NCBI GenBank assembly: GCA_964346175.1
Contig: CAYFTG010000006.1
Location: forward strand, 1-64,000
Reading direction: 5' to 3'
DNA length: 64,000 nucleotides
Source: DTU032 sp964346175
Lineage (GTDB): Bacteria; Bacillota; Clostridia; Saccharofermentanales; DTU023
Made by a program: the position numbers and the translations under genes. How positions within the stretch are numbered: position 1 is the first letter of the stretch; every line of letters starts with the position of its first letter. The notes below the pieces were generated by a model that saw only the letters and a list, made by a program, of their open reading frames with translations, made no database searches and was not told where the DNA came from. Below, piece by piece: positions 25,645 to 34,440 of the stretch.

Positions 25645-26337
25645 ATGAGTAAAGATTTATTAACGATGAAGGAGATTCCTGAAACGGAACGACCTTACGA
25701 AAAGGCTGAAAAATTAGGTATCGCTGCTCTGAGTGACGCTGAACTTCTGGCAATTATTTTGCAGTCAGGCCAACGGGGAGTTACTGCAGTAGATTTGGCA
25801 CATAAGGTTCTGCTGGAGGCAAATAATCTGGATGGACTTTTCGAGCTGAGCTTGGAAGAACTGCGTTCAATTTCCGGGATTGGCAGAGTGAAGTCTCTGA
25901 ATATCATGGCTGCTCTTGAACTGGGACAACGTGCGTCCGCTTTGAGGGCCGGTCGTAAACGACATAAAGTCCACGGTCCTAATGACCTTTTTTCCTATAT
26001 AGAGTCACAGCTGCGCTTTCAGCCGCGGGAGAAGTTTTACATAATAATGTTAGATACGAGAAATCGAGTCATTCGACATGTTCTCATCTCCAGCGGCGGA
26101 CTGTCGGCCTCCGTGATCCAGCCGCGGGATATTTTCCGCGAGGCGGTGAAGGCGAATGCGGCAGCGGTCGTGCTCGTGCATAATCACCCCAGCGGAGATG
26201 CTCTTCCCAGCGAAGCGGATCGTGTATCGACGCAACGATTAAGTGAAATCGGCCAAATGATGGGCGTGCAGGTGCTTGACCATATTGTTGTGGGCGCTGA
26301 GGGATGTCACAGTTTGCGCGCTTTGGGACTGATGTGA
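25645..26337 (+). CDS. radC: RadC-family JAB1/MPN-domain protein
   Basis: A 230-residue RadC protein. An N-terminal helix-hairpin-helix region (S-I-S-G-I-G-R-V-K) is followed by a JAB/MPN metalloprotease-like domain with H-N-H-P-S-G-D near residues 180-186 and a downstream Asp. Once linked to DNA repair, the family's real role is unsettled. It commonly lies next to mre cell-shape genes, as here, although mreB is absent between radC and mreC. Confidence 0.94.
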   Translation: MSKDLLTMKEIPETERPYEKAEKLGIAALSDAELLAIILQSGQRGVTAVDLAHKVLLEANNLDGLFELSLEELRSISGIGRVKSLNIMAALELGQRASALRAGRKRHKVHGPNDLFSYIESQLRFQPREKFYIIMLDTRNRVIRHVLISSGGLSASVIQPRDIFREAVKANAAAVVLVHNHPSGDALPSEADRVSTQRLSEIGQMMGVQVLDHIVVGAEGCHSLRALGLM

Positions 26338-26454
26338 TTTAAGGTGAATGAAAGCCTCCCACTTGAGCTGCTTGCTTCGCTTTGGCCTCTAATGTGCTAA
26401 ACTAATTTGAGTGTTTTTAGATAATATTTTACATAGATCAAGGACGTCGGGACG

Positions 26455-27318
26455 ATGAAAAGAAAAGCTCCGCGTACAATAATAATTGTTTTGGTTAGTG
26501 TGGCTTTACTGGCTACAGCCATTCTTACGGCGCTGCCGGGTTCGAGCCGGACGGTTGTAGCTGATTTTTTCGGTCGCGTCTTTGATCCCATGATTTCGTT
26601 TTTCCAGTCAGGAGTAGATTCAGTAGGGGGCTTTTTCTCTGCTGTTAGCGAGAATAGGAAGCTGAAAGAAGAGATCGCTCAGCTGGAGCAAGACAACTTC
26701 GATTTGCGACAGCAGGTCAGGACCAATGAGGAAAAGGTTAAAGCCTATGACGAGCTCGAAAATGCTTTAAATTTAAAAAGCCGCTTTGAAGATTATGAGA
26801 TCCTCGGCGGCATTGTGATAAATCGTTCTATTGGCCCCATGTTCGATCTTTTCCGCATCAATTTGGGCCGTGAAGACGGTATTCAGGTGACTGCTGATCG
26901 CTCCTATCCGGTTCTTGACAATCAGCAGGCACTTGTCGGTCGGCTCTATTCCAGTGAGTTGGGATCTTCTCGTGTGGTGCCTTTATTGCATGAAAGCTTC
27001 TCTATTAGTTCCAAAGTCGCAGCCTCTTCCGGCGCAAATTTCCGCGTGAGAGGCTCGCTCGAGTATAAAGATCAAGGACTTTGTCTGGCGGATCAGATAA
27101 CGGAAGGAACTCCGCTGCGCGTGGGTGATGTGATCGTCAGCTCAGGCGACGGGGGTCTTTATCCGGAGGGAATTGTTATCGGTACAGTGCTTGAGGTTTT
27201 TACTGATAGCCAATCCAATGCTTTACAGGCTTTGATTGAGCCTATCGCTCAAGTGGAAGAGCTCAATTATGTTTTCGTTCTGCTGGATCATGCGCTCCCG
27301 TCGGATGTGGAAGGGTGA
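26455..27318 (+). CDS. mreC: rod-shape-determining protein MreC
   Basis: A 287-residue bitopic protein with one N-terminal membrane helix (about 8-28), a coiled coil (about 65-105) and two beta-barrel domains outside the membrane. A typical segment is G-D-V-I-V-S-S-G-D-G-G-L-Y-P-E-G near residue 225. MreC links the cytoskeletal MreB with the elongation-specific penicillin-binding protein 2. It is followed 4 bases later by mreD. The usual upstream partner mreB is not present here. Confidence 0.93.
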   Translation: MKRKAPRTIIIVLVSVALLATAILTALPGSSRTVVADFFGRVFDPMISFFQSGVDSVGGFFSAVSENRKLKEEIAQLEQDNFDLRQQVRTNEEKVKAYDELENALNLKSRFEDYEILGGIVINRSIGPMFDLFRINLGREDGIQVTADRSYPVLDNQQALVGRLYSSELGSSRVVPLLHESFSISSKVAASSGANFRVRGSLEYKDQGLCLADQITEGTPLRVGDVIVSSGDGGLYPEGIVIGTVLEVFTDSQSNALQALIEPIAQVEELNYVFVLLDHALPSDVEG

Positions 27319-27322
27319 TCTG

Positions 27323-27886
27323 ATGCCGAGTATTTCCAGATCACTTCCTTTATGGCAGCGAGTGTTTGTCTATACTTTATTGCTCTTCATCTTGGCAAGC
27401 ATACAAGTATATCCCGCTCTGTGGACGCGATTTCCCGCTCCTGATTTTCTTCTCTTTTTGCCCCTAGTCATCGGTTTGACACGAGACGGTAGGGAAGGAT
27501 TTGCTATTGGTCTTGTTGCCGGTTTTCTGCGAGACTACTTGGGTGGCAGGCTCTACGGCTTGGGCATGATGGAAGGAATGATTATCGGTTTGATCGCAGG
27601 ACTTTTGTTTAGCGACACTAAGCGGGTTTTTTGGCGACGCTTCTTACTCTCCTGGCCGGCTCTTACTTTAAGTCACGAATTACTCATGCTTATGCTTTCT
27701 TATTTTTTCCCCTTGGACAGAAGTCTCCCTCTGAGTTTCGCCTCGATTTTGCGCAGCTCAGCTGAGAGATTACCCTATGTGTTGTTGGCAAATATGTTTG
27801 CAGCTGTGCTAATATTGTTCTTCCTATGGCTAGGTTTATATCACAAGCAAAAAAGAGAAAAGTCAGGTATTAGTAGAGGGATATGA
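27323..27886 (+). CDS. mreD: rod-shape-determining protein MreD
   Basis: A 187-residue integral membrane protein with five to six hydrophobic helices. It fits MreD in size, and the P-A-P-D-F-L-L-F-L-P-L segment and G-L-V-A-G-F-L-R-D-Y-L-G-G-R-L-Y-G-L-G motif are typical. I placed the start at ATG 27323 because GGAAGGGTG lies just before it, at the end of mreC; the frame is open further upstream within mreC. It overlaps the next gene by 4 bases (ATGA). Confidence 0.92.
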   Translation: MPSISRSLPLWQRVFVYTLLLFILASIQVYPALWTRFPAPDFLLFLPLVIGLTRDGREGFAIGLVAGFLRDYLGGRLYGLGMMEGMIIGLIAGLLFSDTKRVFWRRFLLSWPALTLSHELLMLMLSYFFPLDRSLPLSFASILRSSAERLPYVLLANMFAAVLILFFLWLGLYHKQKREKSGISRGI

Positions 27887-30246
27887 TCGTGAATCCGCTT
27901 ACAAACAAGAATACCTCGGAGAAGGAAGGCGTTAAGCAGCAAAGACGCTTCTCTCGCTTACAGCGGCCGCGACGTTCGCAGAATTCTTTCCTGCGCAAAT
28001 TTCTATCGAACCGCTATGCCTTTATGATTGTCCTGCTTTTCGTGATTTTTGTTTTGATGCTGCTGCGCACTGCCAACTTACAGCTCTTCGGTCAGACTAC
28101 GCATACTGCTCTGGAATCGAGAGGTAATAGCAGCGAGCTGAGTTTGTCCGCACCAAGGGGTGATATCGTCGACCGCAACGGAGTTCCCTTGGCGGTGAGT
28201 GATAGTATTAATACTATTTCTATTGTCAATGTGGGCATGGATAATGCGGCTTTTAATCGCATGCTGCTCGATTTGGCGCGCTTGTTTGAAGAAAACAATG
28301 TGGTGTCGGAGAGCGATTTCAGTAACTATTTGGATATTTCTCAGGCGGATCGCACGGCATACGAGAACGGAGCTCTCAGTGTAGAGAATTTCGTCTTTAA
28401 GCGTCCCTGGGAGGAGATCGAAGCCTTCCAAACGGATAACGATACCTTTAACCTCTTCACTACGGAGAGCGCATCCAATCTGCGGGAAAGACAAAGGCTG
28501 GTTAAACAGACTCCGCGCGAATTGTTTGATTTTTTGCTCTACGATTTTTTTGAAATTGAGCCGGTTGCGGAAGAAGGGAACAGACTATATTCGGATTTCG
28601 AAGCCTTTCAAATTATGGAGCTACGATATCTGATTTTGAAAAATAATTGGAATTTCCAAATCAGGCAACCGATTCTGCTGGCGGATAACGTTCCTGATTC
28701 TCTGATCAGTCTACTGAACGAGCAAAACTTCCGTTTTCCCGGCATCACCATTAGCCAAAGGTTCTTGCGCCGCTACACCAGCGATAGTGATATTGTGTCG
28801 CACGCTCTCGGCTATGTCGGTCGTATTTCATCTTCTGAATACGATGCTCTGGCGGATGAGGGTTACAGTATAAATGATGTTCTGGGCAAGACAGGTGTCG
28901 AGCAGGCGGCTGAACGTTACTTGCGCGGTACAGATGGCTCGCACACGGTGGAAACGTGGCGTGACCCGGAAACAGGGAACCCTGTTGCTTTCCCCGGTTC
29001 AGTGGGGAAAATTCCGCAAGCGGGCAATGAAGTCAGGTTGACTTTGGATATTAATTTACAACGTGTGGCCAGAGATAACCTTGAGCGCAAACTAAGAGAA
29101 CTTCGTGGTTTTGAGCGCGGTGACAGAGTGATGAGTGCACCTGCCGGCAGCGTTATTGCGCTGGATGCAAAAACCGGAGCGGTGTTGGTTAATGCAAATT
29201 ATCCGGATTATCGTGTCTCTGATTTTGTTGATCAATACCATGATCCACTGGCCGCTGCCCGAGTGCAAAAGTTGCTGACAGACACGGACACTTTGCCGCT
29301 TCTCAATCGCGGTATTTCGCAACCTTACACGCCCGGGTCGACATATAAACCGATCACTGCCATGGCGGCTTTTGAGTCCGGAACTATTTCGTCTTATGAT
29401 ACTGTATATAGATGCAACGGACATGAGGAAATTGGCGGCTTAACTTGGCGCTGTCTCCAGCAGCCGTATACCGGTCATGGAGATTTGAATCTGCAGGCAG
29501 GATTGATGACATCATGCAACCTCTATTTTTATCAATTAGGTGTTGATGTCGGCATTGATGCCATCAGTGAAATGTCAGAAAAATTAGGCCTGGGAGAAAG
29601 CGTTGAGCTGGACATTCCGAACGAGAATATAGGTATACGCCCGAGCCGAGCTTTGAAACAGGAGCTCAATCCGAATCCTGCGGATCAGATCTGGTTTGTG
29701 GCTGATACGGCTCAAACCTCAATCGGTCAGTTCTATAATTCGTATACTATGTTACAGATGGCACGGGCAATCGGGGGTATTGCCACCGATTATTTAGTAA
29801 CGCCGCATTTTATCAAAGAGGTTGTTGCGGAGGACGGTACCGTCTTGCTGCCCGAACAAATTGAACGTATTCCTTTGAATTTAGATCCGGCCGGACGCAG
29901 CATTATCATTCAAGGAATGACAAGTTTAACGACTTGGGATCAAGGGCGGACTGCTGAGTTGTTCAGGGATTTTCCGGTCTCGGTTGCGGCGAAAACCGGT
30001 ACTGCCGAGATTGTTGGAAGGGACGGAAACATATATACCAACGCTGTTTTCGTTGCTTTTGCGCCGGCCGATGATCCGCAAATTGTTGTAAGTAGTATTT
30101 TGGAAGATTCTTCATACGGTGATCAGAGTGCAGACATCGCTTATCGAATCCTCTGTGAATACTTTGGACATACGCCCACACACGACTATATGGGACTTTA
30201 TGATGATGAATCTGCACGATTAACTGAAGGATTTGCTAACTTTTAG
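27883..30246 (+). CDS. mrdA: penicillin-binding protein 2 (class B transpeptidase)
   Basis: A 787-residue class B PBP of the elongation complex, which crosslinks peptidoglycan during side-wall growth. One N-terminal membrane helix (about 45-65) follows a basic cytoplasmic tail, then the dimerisation domain with A-P-R-G-D-I-V-D-R-N-G. The transpeptidase domain has S-T-Y-K (catalytic Ser near 486), the S-C-N motif near 543 and K-T-G-T-A-E near 704. It is coupled to mreD by a 4-base overlap. The 787-residue length reflects a long inserted segment between the N-terminal motif and the G-K-T-G-V-E motif. Confidence 0.94.
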   Translation: MIVNPLTNKNTSEKEGVKQQRRFSRLQRPRRSQNSFLRKFLSNRYAFMIVLLFVIFVLMLLRTANLQLFGQTTHTALESRGNSSELSLSAPRGDIVDRNGVPLAVSDSINTISIVNVGMDNAAFNRMLLDLARLFEENNVVSESDFSNYLDISQADRTAYENGALSVENFVFKRPWEEIEAFQTDNDTFNLFTTESASNLRERQRLVKQTPRELFDFLLYDFFEIEPVAEEGNRLYSDFEAFQIMELRYLILKNNWNFQIRQPILLADNVPDSLISLLNEQNFRFPGITISQRFLRRYTSDSDIVSHALGYVGRISSSEYDALADEGYSINDVLGKTGVEQAAERYLRGTDGSHTVETWRDPETGNPVAFPGSVGKIPQAGNEVRLTLDINLQRVARDNLERKLRELRGFERGDRVMSAPAGSVIALDAKTGAVLVNANYPDYRVSDFVDQYHDPLAAARVQKLLTDTDTLPLLNRGISQPYTPGSTYKPITAMAAFESGTISSYDTVYRCNGHEEIGGLTWRCLQQPYTGHGDLNLQAGLMTSCNLYFYQLGVDVGIDAISEMSEKLGLGESVELDIPNENIGIRPSRALKQELNPNPADQIWFVADTAQTSIGQFYNSYTMLQMARAIGGIATDYLVTPHFIKEVVAEDGTVLLPEQIERIPLNLDPAGRSIIIQGMTSLTTWDQGRTAELFRDFPVSVAAKTGTAEIVGRDGNIYTNAVFVAFAPADDPQIVVSSILEDSSYGDQSADIAYRILCEYFGHTPTHDYMGLYDDESARLTEGFANF

Positions 30247-30314
30247 TTTAAAAAATGTTATAATTGAAAAATAAGTATATGCTAAATGCACAAATATATT
30301 GTATAGTGTACTTA

Positions 30315-30343
30315 TTGAGTGCTCAGCGAACTTCGTTTATAAT
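30315..30343 (+). promoter_or_regulatory. promoter upstream of the methylglyoxal-synthase-like gene
   Basis: TTGAGT at 30315-30320 and TATAAT at 30338-30343 with a 17-base spacer. It gives a leader of about 65 bases before the next start. Confidence 0.65.
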
Positions 30344-30370
30344 AATGCGAAGAATCCGGGCAAGAAAAAT

Positions 30371-30418
30371 GGGGAGGTAGAGAGCGCGTTAATTTATTAA
30401 AACGCGCCTTAAAAAAAA
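30371..30418 (+). promoter_or_regulatory. hairpin between a Shine-Dalgarno sequence and the start codon
   Basis: A strong GGGGAGG (30371-30377) is separated from the ATG at 30419 by a stem-loop: GCGCGTT (30384-30390) pairs with AACGCGC (30401-30407) over a 10-base AT loop, then CTTAAAAAAAA. An in-frame TAA at 30410-30412 rules out any earlier start. Without the fold the ribosome site is about 41 bases too far away; with it the gap shrinks to about 17. Intended translational control is an inference. Confidence 0.5.
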
Positions 30419-30808
30419 ATGAATATTGTTTTGATGGCCGACATTTCAAGGACTGACTTACTAGTTAATTTCTGTATTGCTTATCAGCAAATTTTGAGTC
30501 AGCATGATTTAATATCACCGCTGAACACTGCACATCTCATTAGGGGTGCGACTACCCTCGATGTTTTGCCATATCCGACAGAAGAAACTAGTACAAAAAG
30601 TCAACTAGCTGCCAGTGCGCGCTACAACGAAATTGACGCCTTGCTTTATTTACGTGATCCTGAAGGTCCTATAACCGAACCCTTGATTGATTTATTCCGC
30701 GCTTGCGACACGAACAGCATACCTTTTGCTACTAATTCAGCAACAGCGGAAATCTTGGTCCTGGCCATAAGTCGCGGAGATCTTGACTGGCGCGAGCTCT
30801 TACGTTAA
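30419..30808 (+). CDS. methylglyoxal-synthase-like protein lacking the catalytic residues
   Basis: A 129-residue protein whose second half clearly matches methylglyoxal synthase: L-L-Y-L-R-D-P-E-G-P (75-84) and N-S-I-P-F-A-T-N-S-A-T-A-E (99-111). The enzyme's key positions are altered. The A-H-D near the start is A-D-I. The phosphate-binding G-T-T-G is absent, the G-G-D-Q-Q bearing the catalytic Asp is T-K-S-Q, and the P-H-x-P-D histidine and aspartate are missing. Genuine enzymes convert dihydroxyacetone phosphate to methylglyoxal; this one probably cannot. Position after mrdA resembles clostridial synteny, where mgsA lies near mre/min/rod genes. It has its own promoter and is followed 10 bases later by a hydrolase gene. 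Confidence 0.72.
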   Translation: MNIVLMADISRTDLLVNFCIAYQQILSQHDLISPLNTAHLIRGATTLDVLPYPTEETSTKSQLAASARYNEIDALLYLRDPEGPITEPLIDLFRACDTNSIPFATNSATAEILVLAISRGDLDWRELLR

Positions 30809-30818
30809 GAGGCGTCGT

Positions 30819-31505
30819 ATGTCCAGATACCAAATACTGCCTGAGCTGAAACGCATTCCGGAAGCGTTTCGCCACGCTAATGCCTACCTTCTACAAACTG
30901 AGAAAGGCAGTGTTCTTTTTGATCCTGCAGTTCCACCGGAAAAAGTTCCCGAAGCAGATGACGTCACGCTCCTTATCGCTACCCACGGACACTATGATCA
31001 CGTGGCAGCAGTAAGTGCCTGGAAGGAAAGAAATTCTATTCCTTTCTGGGCTGCTGAGCAGGAAAAGGAACTTCTCTCAGACCCCATGGCTAACGCATCT
31101 TTCATGTTCGGGCAGCCTACGAGTTATCCGGAAGCGGATCGCTATCTGCAAGATGGTGAGATTATTGTTCTCGATTCCGAACTGAAATTGAAATGTTTCA
31201 ATACTCCAGGCCACACTCAGGGATCGATGTGTTTTCAGATTCTGCGTCAGCGTAACGAAGAAGAGGAAGCAGAGGTCTTGGCTCTGATTACGGGCGACAC
31301 ATTGTTTGACGATTCCTTCGGCCGTACCGATCTGGCCAGCGGTGATTCGGCTCGAATGTATTCGTCGTTGCAATTTTTGCGCAGTCTCTTGAAGGAGCTG
31401 CCAGCAAACGTACCTGTTTGCTCCGGACACGGTGCGACTGTGACAGCGGGTGAACTTCTTAATTCTTCTGTGTGGATTTTTGCAGAATCTCTCGTCGGAC
31501 AGTGA
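30819..31505 (+). CDS. metallo-beta-lactamase-fold hydrolase (glyoxalase II-like)
   Basis: A 228-residue MBL-fold protein with the zinc motif T-H-G-H-Y-D-H near residue 55, P-G-H-T-Q-G-S near 128, a bridging Asp in I-T-G-D-T-L-F near 155, and the final C-S-G-H-G. This set fits the glyoxalase II-like group of single-domain hydrolases, which act on thioesters such as S-lactoyl conjugates; the true substrate is unknown. ATG 30819 is 6 bases after AAGAGG. It lies right after the methylglyoxal-synthase-like gene, which is suggestive of methylglyoxal metabolism, but the partner looks inactive. A terminator follows. Confidence 0.82.
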   Translation: MSRYQILPELKRIPEAFRHANAYLLQTEKGSVLFDPAVPPEKVPEADDVTLLIATHGHYDHVAAVSAWKERNSIPFWAAEQEKELLSDPMANASFMFGQPTSYPEADRYLQDGEIIVLDSELKLKCFNTPGHTQGSMCFQILRQRNEEEEAEVLALITGDTLFDDSFGRTDLASGDSARMYSSLQFLRSLLKELPANVPVCSGHGATVTAGELLNSSVWIFAESLVGQ

Positions 31506-31571
31506 GCAATAGAGCCTGATATTCGGCTAGAAATTTTTAAAAAAAATAAAGCGACAATTTGTTATCTATTG

Positions 31572-31604
31572 AAGCCCTGCGCCTTCTAATTGCAGGGTTT
31601 TTTT
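31572..31604 (+). terminator. intrinsic terminator after the MBL-fold hydrolase
   Basis: CCCTGC (31575-31580) pairs with GCAGGG (31592-31597), extended by A-T and G-U pairs, followed by a run of seven T residues. Confidence 0.8.
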
Positions 31605-31647
31605 CTGCCCAAAAAGCAAAAATGTTATATAAAAGGAGGTGCCTACA

Positions 31648-31926
31648 ATGGCTTTTACTTTGGAATCGGCTGTAGCGGCGTCAACAGCTTTTTACATTCT
31701 TGTACACTCTCTAGGGCTGTCCCTGCCAGTAGCGACAGAGCTACAATCCGGGGCAGACTTGCTAGGAAGAAGCAATGCAGCAGTTCAAGAGGAGGAGAGT
31801 TTTTATAGCGAAGGTTATTACCACTATGGAGAGCACGATCTTCCACAAAGCGAAGGTTCTCCGCAGCGTATGGTTGAATTGCTTTCTCTTACTCACGACA
31901 TAACACGTTTCTTCCGTAACGATTGA
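31648..31926 (+). CDS. small membrane protein of an orphan pseudopilin-like locus
   Basis: A 92-residue protein of unknown family. The first 30 residues form one hydrophobic helix with an early glutamate (L-E-S-A-V-A-A-S), and the rest is hydrophilic with a Y/E/G-rich stretch. A near-perfect ribosome site, AAAGGAGGT, lies 7 bases before ATG 31648, so expression could be high. The E-then-hydrophobic-helix start is loosely like a type IV or Flp-type pilin, but no peptidase site can be asserted. It precedes two larger pseudopilin-like proteins by 16 bases. Confidence 0.65.
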   Translation: MAFTLESAVAASTAFYILVHSLGLSLPVATELQSGADLLGRSNAAVQEEESFYSEGYYHYGEHDLPQSEGSPQRMVELLSLTHDITRFFRND

Positions 31927-31942
31927 CGAGGGGGTGAAGTTT

Positions 31943-33352
31943 GTGCTCACAGGAGCTAGACGCGACAGATTCCGTCAAGCCGGCAGTCTCACGTTAGCTT
32001 GTTGCCTGATGCTGCCTGCTATCATGCTGTTGATGATGGCGCTTTTAGTAGGTAGCAGCCGAACGCGTGAAGATCTGGATGCGGTACGCGCCGCCAGACA
32101 GAGTGCAGATTCGGCTCTCGCTTCTTATGATCGGGAGCTCTATCGAGATTTTGGGCTTTTTGCACTCAGTGAAAGGGATTTGCAGCGGGCAGCATCAGAT
32201 TTTTTATTGCCGGATACTTATGAGCAAAGATTTGAATTGCGTAATAGCCTTTTTCTTAATGAGCACTTGATGGACGCTATTGCACGTCATATGAGTGTGC
32301 GCGCCACCGCAGGTTTGATTGATGAGGGCATTCAACGGATCAAATCAATACAGGGTATTGTGCCTGATAATATGCTCGACTCTCTGGCTCCTTTGAAAAA
32401 TATTGATCCCGGCACAGCGGATCCACAGCTTGAAGAAGATGAAAGTAACGTAGAGTGGTTTTCAGACTACTCCGATTACTTGGGTGAGGAGTATTTAGAC
32501 GATTACCACGACTCTCTTCTGGATTTGTCACCTGTATATATTCCCGCTTCAGATGGCGGAGTGCAGCTGGAGTTTGATCCCTACAAAGTTTCCGATCTGG
32601 AGAAGCTGGCGCAGGGCTTGGATAGTCTGATGTTTACCTTGCCGGAGGGGTTCACTGATCAGTTCTTACTAGTGGAATACAGTCTCTCCTACTTTGGTTC
32701 ACAGGTAAATTCCTTAGAGCAGAATGGAAGTACTATCCATTATCGTACACCTGACGGCCGTTTGCAGAGTGAGTTTTCGGAATCAAGGCAGTACGAACAG
32801 GAGATGATTGCTACCGGAGCCGAGGGCGAGGAAGCTGCCGAAAACGTCCGCTATTTCCTTGTCGGATGCCGCTTGTTGATCCACCTTTTGGCTAATCTCT
32901 TGTCCACAAGTGAACGTGCAAAATATGATGCCAGTGCGGCGGCGATTTCTGCAGTTGTTGCAGCAATATCGCTGGGCACAGTGGCGATTCCACCAGAGGC
33001 GATAGCTGTAATTTTGCTGATTGTGGATTCAGTGCGCGGTGGAATCAAGGATAAGAACAGTTTATTAGCAGGGGAGGAGATTAAACTCTGGCCTGTGGCG
33101 GGAGCAGAAGCATTCAAAGTTAATTACCGAGATCACCTGCGCCTCTTAATGTTGGTACAGTCACGCGAAGAATTGTTGGACAGGATCGGCTCTGCAATTA
33201 GGCAGAATCAGGGTAATGATTATTTTACTCAAGTAAGTTGTGAGGTGACTAGAGCTGCCAGCGGCGGTAGTTTCCCACGGCAGGCTTTTGCCGTAACGAT
33301 TGAACGTAGCTATTTTACACGTCACGATGATGAAGAGGACTATTCAGGATAA
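31943..33352 (+). CDS. DUF5702-like membrane-anchored protein
   Basis: A 469-residue protein with an N-terminal membrane helix after R-Q-A-G-S-L-T-L-A. The S-A-L-A-S-Y-D-R-E-L-Y-R-D-F-G-L-F-A-L segment follows, which I recognise from clostridial DUF5702 proteins encoded with Tad-type pilus genes. A second hydrophobic stretch lies near residues 325-360 (A-A-I-S-A-V-V-A-A-I-S-L-G). The rest is acidic and probably extracellular. I placed the start at GTG 31943, 8 bases after GAGGGGG; an in-frame GTG at 31934 overlaps that site. It lies 2 bases before the next gene. Confidence 0.68.
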   Translation: MLTGARRDRFRQAGSLTLACCLMLPAIMLLMMALLVGSSRTREDLDAVRAARQSADSALASYDRELYRDFGLFALSERDLQRAASDFLLPDTYEQRFELRNSLFLNEHLMDAIARHMSVRATAGLIDEGIQRIKSIQGIVPDNMLDSLAPLKNIDPGTADPQLEEDESNVEWFSDYSDYLGEEYLDDYHDSLLDLSPVYIPASDGGVQLEFDPYKVSDLEKLAQGLDSLMFTLPEGFTDQFLLVEYSLSYFGSQVNSLEQNGSTIHYRTPDGRLQSEFSESRQYEQEMIATGAEGEEAAENVRYFLVGCRLLIHLLANLLSTSERAKYDASAAAISAVVAAISLGTVAIPPEAIAVILLIVDSVRGGIKDKNSLLAGEEIKLWPVAGAEAFKVNYRDHLRLLMLVQSREELLDRIGSAIRQNQGNDYFTQVSCEVTRAASGGSFPRQAFAVTIERSYFTRHDDEEDYSG

Positions 33353-33354
33353 AA

Positions 33355-34356
33355 ATGAAAGCGGGAAGCGATAAACGAAAAAACAAAATTTTCGTCAGAG
33401 GCTCTATGGCGTTGGAGATGGCACTGACATTGCCTTTGATTTTAATCTTGGTCTTTGTTTTTTACGGACATGTGAAAGAAATCGACCAATCTCTTTCAGC
33501 GCGTCATGCTTTGGATCAAGTTGCCAATGAAATTGAATTGCTTTATCCTTTGTCGGATCTCATTGCCTTCGAAACTGATCTTAATGAAACATCAATCGCT
33601 AAATTTTTAGACGAGCTCGGTCTTAAAGATTATGTACTTGACCTTAGCGTAGACGTTGTTGCTAGCCTCTTGTCAGGACCTGTTCTTAATCAACGTTACG
33701 ATTATTGGTTGCAGCGGACATGTGCCGCTCGCGGGCAAACTGTACCTCAGGGTGAGCGTCGCTTCTTCGTGGACTACGTTTCCGAAAAGAATTTAATTTA
33801 TCTCGGTCTCTCTTTTCAAAGAACATCATTGCTGGCAGAAGGTGAGGAGTATATCAAAACCTCGATTCCTCTTTGGTCGCGGGGGAAATATAATTTCGCA
33901 AATAATGATCCGGAAAGGGGCGAGGAAGAAAGTGATGATATTTGGAGCATGTCTAATTTCCAGCGGGGGCTTGAATTCAGGCAGATGTACGGAGCAAATC
34001 TGCCTGCCACCTATCCTTGCATTGCACGCTGGCAGGCGGGAACGGCCGTTTCAATTAAGAGCATGGATCTTACAGCACCTTCTTGGCAGACACAAAACGC
34101 AACACAAAAGCGCGTCTATTCCTACATTGATGAGCTGGCCGCTTTTGAAGGCGGGCTCCCGGATGTAGGCCCGCAAATCGGGGAGATTCGTCGACGGCAG
34201 CTTAGTTTGATCATTCCACATAATCACGCTGGCTGGTTCGATACAAGTGTAATCAATGAGTGGAAGAGCTATGCAGGCACTTTGGGTGTAGAATTAGAAA
34301 TAAGCCGTTATGGAAATAGCAGTCGCTATGACACGGGAGATGCGCCTGAGCTTTAA
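33355..34356 (+). CDS. TadE-like minor pseudopilin protein
   Basis: A 333-residue protein whose N-terminus carries a TadE-like segment: R-G-S-M-A-L-E-M-A-L-T-L-P-L, a Glu followed by a long hydrophobic helix, then an extended hydrophilic domain. TadE proteins are minor pseudopilins of tight-adherence systems. The last 100 residues include L-I-I-P-H-N-H-A-G-W-F, which I do not recognise. AGGA lies 5 bases before the ATG, immediately after the preceding stop. None of the ATPase, platform or prepilin-peptidase genes of a Tad system occur nearby. Confidence 0.68.
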   Translation: MKAGSDKRKNKIFVRGSMALEMALTLPLILILVFVFYGHVKEIDQSLSARHALDQVANEIELLYPLSDLIAFETDLNETSIAKFLDELGLKDYVLDLSVDVVASLLSGPVLNQRYDYWLQRTCAARGQTVPQGERRFFVDYVSEKNLIYLGLSFQRTSLLAEGEEYIKTSIPLWSRGKYNFANNDPERGEEESDDIWSMSNFQRGLEFRQMYGANLPATYPCIARWQAGTAVSIKSMDLTAPSWQTQNATQKRVYSYIDELAAFEGGLPDVGPQIGEIRRRQLSLIIPHNHAGWFDTSVINEWKSYAGTLGVELEISRYGNSSRYDTGDAPEL

Positions 34357-34440
34357 TTTAGCCCTACTTTACGATACGATATAGGTTGATATTTCTATAT
34401 ATGTGTTAATTTTGTTTGCATTTAAATATAAGGAGTTTTA

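Noticed and set aside
30419..30808. Active methylglyoxal synthase
   Set aside because: The catalytic Asp, the two key His positions and the phosphate loop are replaced, so only the fold is claimed.
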